Positions 59,330 to 64,000 of a DNA stretch of 64,000 nt are shown here, in pieces. Source of the stretch: Methanoprimaticola sp047501175 (lineage in GTDB: Archaea > Thermoplasmatota > Thermoplasmata > Methanomassiliicoccales > Methanomethylophilaceae). The stretch is taken from positions 1-64,000 of the forward strand of contig NZ_JBEQWH010000003.1 in the NCBI RefSeq assembly GCF_047501175.1. Direction: 5' to 3'. Positions within the stretch are counted from its first letter, which is position 1. The number at the start of each line of letters is the position of its first letter. Made by a program: the position numbers and the translations under genes. The notes below the pieces were generated by a model. It was not told the origin of the DNA. It ran no database searches and was given only the letters and a program-made list of their open reading frames with translations.

Positions 59330-60679
59330 ATGGCAATCACCAACAGCTATCTGAAGACCGTCTACGATGGACTCGTGCAGCGCAACCCCGAACAGAAGGA
59401 GTTCCTTCAGGCAGTGGAGGAGGTCCTCGAATCCCTCCAGCCGGTCGTCGAGGCAAGGCCCGACATCCAGGCCAACGGTGTCATCGAGAGGCTCGTCGAG
59501 CCCGAGAGGGTCATCATGTTCAGGGTCCCCTGGGTGGACGACAGCGGAAAGGTCCAGGTCAACCGCGGATACCGCGTCCAGTTCAACTCCGCGATCGGAC
59601 CCTACAAGGGCGGTCTCAGGCTTCACCCCTCCGTCAACCTGTCCATCCTCAAGTTCCTCGGATTCGAGCAGATCTTCAAGAACAGCCTCACCACCCTCCC
59701 CATAGGCGGAGGAAAGGGAGGGTCCGACTTCGACCCCAAGGGCAAGTCCGACATGGAGGTCATGCGCTTCTGCCAGTCCTTCATGACCGAGCTCGCGAAG
59801 CACATCGGACCTGACACCGACGTCCCCGCAGGAGACATCGGAGTGGGCGGAAGGGAGATCGGATACATGTTCGGCCAGTACAAGAGGCTCCAGAACGAGT
59901 TCACCGGAGTCCTCACCGGAAAGGCCATCGGGGCCGGAGGATCCCTCGCCAGGACCGAGGCCACCGGATACGGCCTCTGCTACTTCACCGACGAGATGCT
60001 CAAGGATGCCGGCAAGTCGTTCGAGGGGAAGAACGTCGTCATCTCCGGATCCGGCAACGTCGCCATCTACGCCACCCAGAAGGCCACCCAGCTGGGAGGC
60101 AAGGTCATCGCCCTGTCCGACTCCAACGGATACATCTACGACCCCAACGGGATCGACTACAAGGTCATCAAGGAGATCAAGGAAGTCAAGAGGGCCAGGA
60201 TAAAGACCTACCTCGACTACGTCCCCAGCGCCAAGTACACCGAGGGATGCTCCGGCATCTGGACCATCCCCTGCGACATCGCCCTGCCCTGCGCGACGCA
60301 GAACGAGCTGGACGAGGAGAGCGCGAAGGTCCTCATCAGCAACGGATGCATCGCAGTGGCCGAGGGGGCCAACATGCCCAGCACCCCCGGGGCCATCGCC
60401 CAGTTCCAGAAGGCGGGGATCCTCTTCGGTCCCGCGAAGGCGGCCAACGCAGGAGGGGTCGCCACGTCCGCCCTCGAGATGAGCCAGAACAGCGCAAGGC
60501 TGTCCTGGTCCTTCGAGGAGGTCGATGCCAAGCTGAAGGGAATCATGCAGACCATCTACAAGAACTCCTCCGAGGCCGCCAAGAGGTACGGCATGGAGGG
60601 CAACCTCGTGGCCGGTGCGAACATCGCCGGATTCGAGAAGGTCGCCAACGCCATGATCTGGCAGGGCGTCTCCTACTGA
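59330..60679 (+). CDS. gdhA: NADP-type glutamate dehydrogenase (bacterial-like)
   Basis: Assimilates ammonia by reductive amination of 2-oxoglutarate. The 449-residue product matches the hexameric E. coli-type enzyme: RVPWVDDSGKVQVNRGYRVQ, NSAIGPYKGGLRLHPSVN, PIGGGKGGSDFDPKGKSD, the catalytic region VPAGDIGVGGREIGYMFGQY, the Rossmann start VVISGSGNVAIYA with ALSDSNG after it (no Asp at the critical position, so NADP is likely), and EGANMPSTPGA. ATG 59330 was chosen over GTG 59324. This type is common in gut bacteria, so horizontal gain is plausible. A hairpin follows. Confidence 0.93.
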   Translation: MAITNSYLKTVYDGLVQRNPEQKEFLQAVEEVLESLQPVVEARPDIQANGVIERLVEPERVIMFRVPWVDDSGKVQVNRGYRVQFNSAIGPYKGGLRLHPSVNLSILKFLGFEQIFKNSLTTLPIGGGKGGSDFDPKGKSDMEVMRFCQSFMTELAKHIGPDTDVPAGDIGVGGREIGYMFGQYKRLQNEFTGVLTGKAIGAGGSLARTEATGYGLCYFTDEMLKDAGKSFEGKNVVISGSGNVAIYATQKATQLGGKVIALSDSNGYIYDPNGIDYKVIKEIKEVKRARIKTYLDYVPSAKYTEGCSGIWTIPCDIALPCATQNELDEESAKVLISNGCIAVAEGANMPSTPGAIAQFQKAGILFGPAKAANAGGVATSALEMSQNSARLSWSFEEVDAKLKGIMQTIYKNSSEAAKRYGMEGNLVAGANIAGFEKVANAMIWQGVSY

Positions 60680-60686
60680 TCGCAAA

Positions 60687-60703
60687 GGGAGGGGCCTCCC
60701 CTC
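60687..60703 (+). terminator. hairpin after gdhA
   Basis: GAGGGG and CCCCTC (60689-60703) form a 6-bp stem with a CCT loop nine bases after the stop; GGGAGG/CCTCCC is an alternative pairing. A TATA-like CTTTATTT for the next gene begins about ten bases later. Confidence 0.45.
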
Positions 60704-60744
60704 TCACCCTTATCTTTATTTCTCCACATACCGTGCCACTCCCG

Positions 60745-61767
60745 ATGAACGACAGGGCGAAGGCGATCCTCATGGCGGTCATGGCCTCCGCGCTCCTCGG
60801 AACGATAGGGGTGGTCTCCCGCAGCCTCATGGACCAGGGGATGGGACCCATGCAGATCGCCGCGGCGAGGTTCGCCGTGACGGCCGCCGTGCTCGGTCTC
60901 GCCCTCGTGCTGTTCGACAGGGGATCGCTGCGCATACGCCTCAGGGATGCGGCGGTCCTGATGTTCTTCGGGGTGTCGAAGGTGCTCTGCGACATCCTGC
61001 TGTTCACCAGCCAGGCGGAGGCGGACCTGTCGGTGTCCGCCCTCCTGCTGAACACCTCCCCGTACTACGTGCTCGCATTCGCGGTCATCATGCACAAGGA
61101 GGACCTCACCCGCCCCAAGGTCGCGGCGGTGGTGCTGGGGTTCCTGGGATGCGTGCTGGTGTCAGGGGTGGTCGGAGGGGCGTCGTCCTCCATGGCCGGG
61201 ATCGCCGCAGGCGCATCCGCCGGACTTCTCTACGCGGTCTACACCATGGGAGGGAGGATAGCGTCCGACAGGGGGATCGGCACGCTGACGTCGGTGTTCT
61301 ACATGTTCCTGTTCGGTACGGCGTTCGTCATGCCCGTCTCGATCCTGTCGGGATGGGACGTGACCTTGGACGTCGGGATCGTCTCGGACATACTGGTCAT
61401 AGGTGTGATGATGACCCTGGTCCCGTTCCTCCTGGACATGAAGGCCCTGTCGATGACGGATGCCAGTGCCGTTTCCGTCGCCATGGCGACGGAGATAGTG
61501 TTCGCCGCGGTGGTCGGGGCCCTCGCGTTCGGCGAGACCCTGAACGTCATGGACGTCCTGGGCATCGCCCTCATGATGCTGTCCGTGGCGATGATGGGCG
61601 GACTGATACGCAGAAGGTCGTCGGGATCGCTCCGAGGGACCCTTCCCGCCCCTGCATATGGTCAGGAGATGTATCGTCACGCAGATGCCGACGATGATCA
61701 GGAGAGCTCTGAGCCAGTCCTCCTTCATGAAGAAGACCATGCCTATCGTGAGCGTGGCCCACACTAA
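60745..61767 (+). CDS. EamA/DMT-family transporter
   Basis: A drug/metabolite-transporter family protein with ten predicted membrane helices in two EamA repeats: residues 5-140 begin AILMAVMASALLGTIGVVSR, and 150-292 begin GIAAGASAGLLYAVYTMGGR. The family-like part ends near GGLIRRR (about 61621). The frame then continues for some 46 hydrophilic residues to TAA, overlapping the 3' part of the convergent DUF454 gene. The tail is probably not conserved. The substrate is unknown. A TATA-like CTTTATTT at about 60713-60720 predicts a leaderless start. Confidence 0.82.
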   Translation: MNDRAKAILMAVMASALLGTIGVVSRSLMDQGMGPMQIAAARFAVTAAVLGLALVLFDRGSLRIRLRDAAVLMFFGVSKVLCDILLFTSQAEADLSVSALLLNTSPYYVLAFAVIMHKEDLTRPKVAAVVLGFLGCVLVSGVVGGASSSMAGIAAGASAGLLYAVYTMGGRIASDRGIGTLTSVFYMFLFGTAFVMPVSILSGWDVTLDVGIVSDILVIGVMMTLVPFLLDMKALSMTDASAVSVAMATEIVFAAVVGALAFGETLNVMDVLGIALMMLSVAMMGGLIRRRSSGSLRGTLPAPAYGQEMYRHADADDDQESSEPVLLHEEDHAYRERGPH

Positions 61768-62037
61768 GAGGATGCCCTGGACACGGGACCTGAACGGGAT
61801 CGGACGCTTCTCCTTCCATCCGCGGATGTAATCGCCGAAGAACGGACTGTTGACGATCTTGCTCTGGACACGAGGGTTGGCGGAGAAGCAGAACGCGGCG
61901 GCAATGACGAACGGCGTGGTCGGCAGGATGGGCAGGAATATCCCGATTATCCCGAATGCCAGAAGGATGGTGCCCGCCAGCTCCAGCAGTGCGGTGCGGA
62001 GGCCGCTCGTCCCAACGGTGGAAGACTCCTCGTCCAT
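61162..62037 (-). CDS. DUF454 (YbaN-like) membrane protein with unusually long C-terminal frame
   Basis: The first 125 residues or so (62037 to about 61656) are a DUF454 protein: two hydrophobic helices with GIFLPILPTTPFVIAAAFCFS, then NSPFFGDYIRGWKEKRPIP, and two more helices (VWATLTIGMVFF, LLIIVGICVTIHLL). After ICRGGK there is no stop for another 160 codons, and the predicted tail is His/Arg/Asp-rich antisense of the EamA gene. The real protein probably ends near 61650 and the stop was lost or a frameshift exists. ATG 62037 fits the TATA-like GATAAATC near 62058-62065. Confidence 0.65.
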   Translation of the reverse strand: MDEESSTVGTSGLRTALLELAGTILLAFGIIGIFLPILPTTPFVIAAAFCFSANPRVQSKIVNSPFFGDYIRGWKEKRPIPFRSRVQGILLVWATLTIGMVFFMKEDWLRALLIIVGICVTIHLLTICRGGKGPSERSRRPSAYQSAHHRHGQHHEGDAQDVHDVQGLAEREGPDHRGEHYLRRHGDGNGTGIRHRQGLHVQEERDQGHHHTYDQYVRDDPDVQGHVPSRQDRDGHDERRTEQEHVEHRRQRADPPVGRYPPSHGVDRVEKSGGCACGDPGHGGRRPSDHP

Positions 62038-62089
62038 GAAGCCGGATGGCGGACGGGATTTATCAAATCTTTCAGATGGGATGGGGTGT

Positions 62090-62110
62090 GTCCCGGACAC
62101 TGTCCGGGAC
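62090..62110 (-). terminator. palindromic hairpin after the 58-residue protein gene
   Basis: GTCCCGGACA and TGTCCGGGAC form a 10-bp inverted repeat around a single C, eight bases beyond the stop codon on the minus strand. As a hairpin it has an 8-bp stem with a 5-nt loop. It separates this transcript from the DUF454 promoter. Confidence 0.55.
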
Positions 62111-62117
62111 CTTTGGT

Positions 62118-62294
62118 TCAGTCGCACTCGAGACACTTCAGCGTGTTGTTCACGTATGCCTTGATCTCCGCAGGGGTCTTTCCCTCGGCGACCATCCTCA
62201 GGACGCTGAGCATGCCGTCGGCATATTCGGCCTCGCTGTTGTTCCTCTTCTTCATCTTCTCGACGATCTCGATCTCCTCTTCTATACTCATCAT
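62118..62294 (-). CDS. small protein with C-terminal CxxC
   Basis: A 58-residue acidic protein: an N-terminal charged helix (SIEEEIEIVEKMKKRNN), then a second helix (YADGMLSVLRMVAEGKTPAE) and a final CLECD that could form a metal site in a dimer. No family recognised. A TATA-like ACTATAATG near 62318-62326 is about 26 nt upstream of ATG 62294 (another ATG follows at 62291), and a strong hairpin follows the stop, so it looks like a real independent gene. Confidence 0.6.
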   Translation of the reverse strand: MMSIEEEIEIVEKMKKRNNSEAEYADGMLSVLRMVAEGKTPAEIKAYVNNTLKCLECD

Positions 62295-62429
62295 AGTGGT
62301 GGTAGTGTAACCGTTCACATTATAGTATTTTTCGGTATATTTGGATTTCAATTATGTATCAAATATCCTTCCGCCCGAACGAAGCTTCCCGATGGTCGCT
62401 TTTATATGATGCCCGGATAGCATCATCCG

Positions 62430-62885
62430 ATGACCCATTTCGACATGCTATGCGAGGTCCTCGAGCAGATGGAACCCACCTCCTTCAACGACATCCTGAA
62501 CGACAAGGCCTCCAACGTGCTGGAAGGCCTCACCGACATCACACAGGACGGCGTGGATGCGATCTCCATCTTCACCGACTTCCTGATGTGCGCCGTCGCG
62601 GCTGACGGGAGGCTCACGGAGGAGGAGTTCGGCCTGATCAAACCGGTCCTGGACATCCTGTACGGGGGCGATGTCGGCTTCGGGGACGCGCAGAAGATCT
62701 TCCACGATGCGGGACTCCACAAGCCCGAGGACATCAAGAACGTCATGGACCTGATGGTCGACATGATCGGACAGGTCTCGCCCCAGCTCAAGGACGACAT
62801 CGTCCTCCTGTGCATGATGGTCTGCGCCGTGGACGGGAAGATATCGGACGACGAGAGGGAATGGATCTCGGAACTCATCGAATGA
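62430..62885 (+). CDS. TerB-like protein
   Basis: A 151-residue acidic, all-helical protein. The middle and C-terminal parts resemble the TerB/tellurite-resistance fold: FLMCAVAADGRLTEEEFGLI and LLCMMVCAVDGKISDDEREW, two copies of the A-x-x-D-G-x-(L/I)-(S/T)-x-(E/D)-E signature whose Asp and Glu may bind a metal. Function unknown. TTTTATATG (about 62399-62407) lies some 27 nt before the ATG, so the mRNA is probably leaderless. Confidence 0.72.
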   Translation: MTHFDMLCEVLEQMEPTSFNDILNDKASNVLEGLTDITQDGVDAISIFTDFLMCAVAADGRLTEEEFGLIKPVLDILYGGDVGFGDAQKIFHDAGLHKPEDIKNVMDLMVDMIGQVSPQLKDDIVLLCMMVCAVDGKISDDEREWISELIE

Positions 62886-62976
62886 GTCGAACGGTCGGAC
62901 ATGTCCCCGGACTCCGGCCCGGGGACTTCCGAGACCGCATCTTCCACGTCGGGGGCACCAGACGGAATACTCCTAA

Positions 62977-62988
62977 GTATCGCGATAC
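62977..62988. repeat. 12-bp perfect palindrome GTATCGCGATAC
   Basis: A perfect palindrome in the 246-bp gap between the TerB-like gene and the helicase gene. A TATA-like TTTTATAG/CTATAAAA at 63019-63027 is nearby and could act on either strand. No gene or RNA I recognise starts here. Confidence 0.35.
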
Positions 62989-63131
62989 CGCGTGATGCGG
63001 GACGGCCCCCATCAGAAGCGGTTTTATAGGTCCCCGCCAATCCATACCCCGGAGGGCAAGCGGTCCCGAACTCACACTCGAGAACCCGAGTCTCGACTGG
63101 GTCACCGTTCCGATCCCCTTCTCTCCCGTTC

Positions 63132-64000
63132 TCAGAATCCCTTGAACTCGCGCGTGCCCCTGCAGTTCGGATAGTCGCAGCATCCGTAGAACGTCCTTCC
63201 GCCGTACGAGACGATCCTCATCGGTCCGAAGCACTCCCCGCAGAACGGCGTGGACCTCGTTATCATGGCGCCGTTGTCCTCGATCAGCTCGGACATGAAC
63301 GGGGTCTCCGACGACAGCGCGTAGGACTCGTCGTCCATGCGGTTGACCAGGAAGACCCTCTTCCTCGCACGCGTCATCGCCACGTACAGCACCCTCCTCT
63401 CCTCCGGGTACGGGATGCCCTCGTCCCTCGTGCGGAACAGCTCGTCGATGTCCGTGGACAGGGTGGACGGGAAGCCGCCGCGGTCCCTGTCCACCAGGAT
63501 GAACACGTTGTCCGCCTCCAGGCCCTTGGACGAATGGGCCGTGAGGAACGTCAGGTCGCGCACGTCCCTCCAGTCCGCGCAGTCCTCGTCCCATCTCCTG
63601 TACGTCACGTCCACGGTCCCCGAGCCCCTGGCATCGGACTGCCCGAAGCGGAACTGCGAGCTCCCGCCGCCGAACGCGTAGATGTCGTTGCGGGTCCTCC
63701 CGATCACGAACACGGACTCCTCCGCGGGTATGTGGTCCAGACGGTTGGCGACCATCCTCGCTATCCCCCTGTCGGAATCGACCGGCAGGAGGATCACGGG
63801 AGGGGATTCCGAAGAGGACAGCCCCCTGACGTCCTTCCTCTGTTGCATGGGGTTCTTGGACACGAAGCGACTGGTCATCTCCACGACCTGCTGCGGACAG
63901 CGGTATGTGGTCTCGATCCTCCTCACGGACGGTTCCCCCCATCCCTTCCAGACACTGCCGAAGTCGTAGAACTGCCAAACGTCCCCGCCCGAGAACGAGT
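63132..64000 (-). CDS. UvrD/HelD-like superfamily 1 helicase, C-terminal part (cut by window edge)
   Basis: The last 289 codons of a DNA helicase whose 5' end lies beyond the window; the frame is open to the right edge, beginning with SFSGGDVWQFYDFG. Superfamily 1 motifs appear in order: TYRCPQQVVEM, VFVIGRTRNDIYAF, DLTFLTAHSSKGLEADNVF and RRVLYVAMTRARKRVFL. The C-terminus carries a topoisomerase-type four-Cys zinc finger (FCGECFGPM, YGCCDYPNC), as seen in helicase IV-like proteins. It probably acts in DNA repair or recombination. The 3' end is at 63132. Confidence 0.85.
   Translation of the reverse strand, partial: SFSGGDVWQFYDFGSVWKGWGEPSVRRIETTYRCPQQVVEMTSRFVSKNPMQQRKDVRGLSSSESPPVILLPVDSDRGIARMVANRLDHIPAEESVFVIGRTRNDIYAFGGGSSQFRFGQSDARGSGTVDVTYRRWDEDCADWRDVRDLTFLTAHSSKGLEADNVFILVDRDRGGFPSTLSTDIDELFRTRDEGIPYPEERRVLYVAMTRARKRVFLVNRMDDESYALSSETPFMSELIEDNGAMITRSTPFCGECFGPMRIVSYGGRTFYGCCDYPNCRGTREFKGF

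Overview
The window is GC-rich archaeal DNA. Archaeal markers include SRP54, TrmY, the termination factor FttA (aCPSF1), a proteasome beta subunit, pelota, HMG-CoA reductase, archaeal phosphoglycerate mutase, a phosphopantetheine adenylyltransferase/NTPase fusion and a SelB-like protein. TATA boxes lie about 25-30 nt upstream of many start codons, so many mRNAs should be leaderless. A bacterial-type glutamate dehydrogenase, a B12-dependent ribonucleotide reductase, a large surface protein and complete avoidance of TAG as a stop codon in the genes read here point to a host-associated methanogen of the Methanomassiliicoccales (Thermoplasmata), a group that uses pyrrolysine. The lineage is inference; no methanogenesis gene lies in the window.

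Layout. 0.2-8 kb: a coiled-coil protein, SRP54, then a tight overlapping run trmY - zinc-ribbon protein - coaD/NTPase fusion - FAD-linked 2-hydroxyacid oxidase - etfB - etfA. 8-20.4 kb: peroxiredoxin, pheT, hmgA, membrane proteins, a TPR protein, rubrerythrin, a 1008-residue surface protein, fttA and psmB. 20.5-28.1 kb: a zinc alcohol dehydrogenase and the complete tryptophan pathway as two convergent operons, trpBA (+) facing trpEGDCF (-). 28.2-32.4 kb: nicotinate phosphoribosyltransferase and class II ribonucleotide reductase. 32.6-40.6 kb: a pilus/secretion region with a Cys-rich protein, a VirB11-like ATPase, a type II secretion F protein fused to a DUF2085-like domain, a methyltransferase, a U32 peptidase and two pilin-like proteins. 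40.6-54.5 kb: phosphoglycerate mutase, small metal-binding proteins, two phenylacetate-CoA ligase paralogues (one with an ACT protein and the SelB-like protein), a D-2-hydroxyacid dehydrogenase, MarC, a flavodoxin-like protein beside a MarR-like gene broken by an in-frame TAG, a homocitrate-synthase-like protein lacking its metal-site residues, a VOC protein and pelota. 54.7-64 kb: carAB, gdhA, an EamA transporter, a DUF454 protein, a TerB-like protein and a truncated helicase.

The strongest leads are the homocitrate-synthase-like protein without its catalytic residues, the TAG-interrupted regulator together with TAG avoidance, the secretion operon with its DUF2085 fusion, the oxidase-EtfBA module, and several palindromic sites at promoters (trpBA, nrdJ, pelota/carA). 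No tRNA, rRNA, insertion sequence or CRISPR array was recognised.
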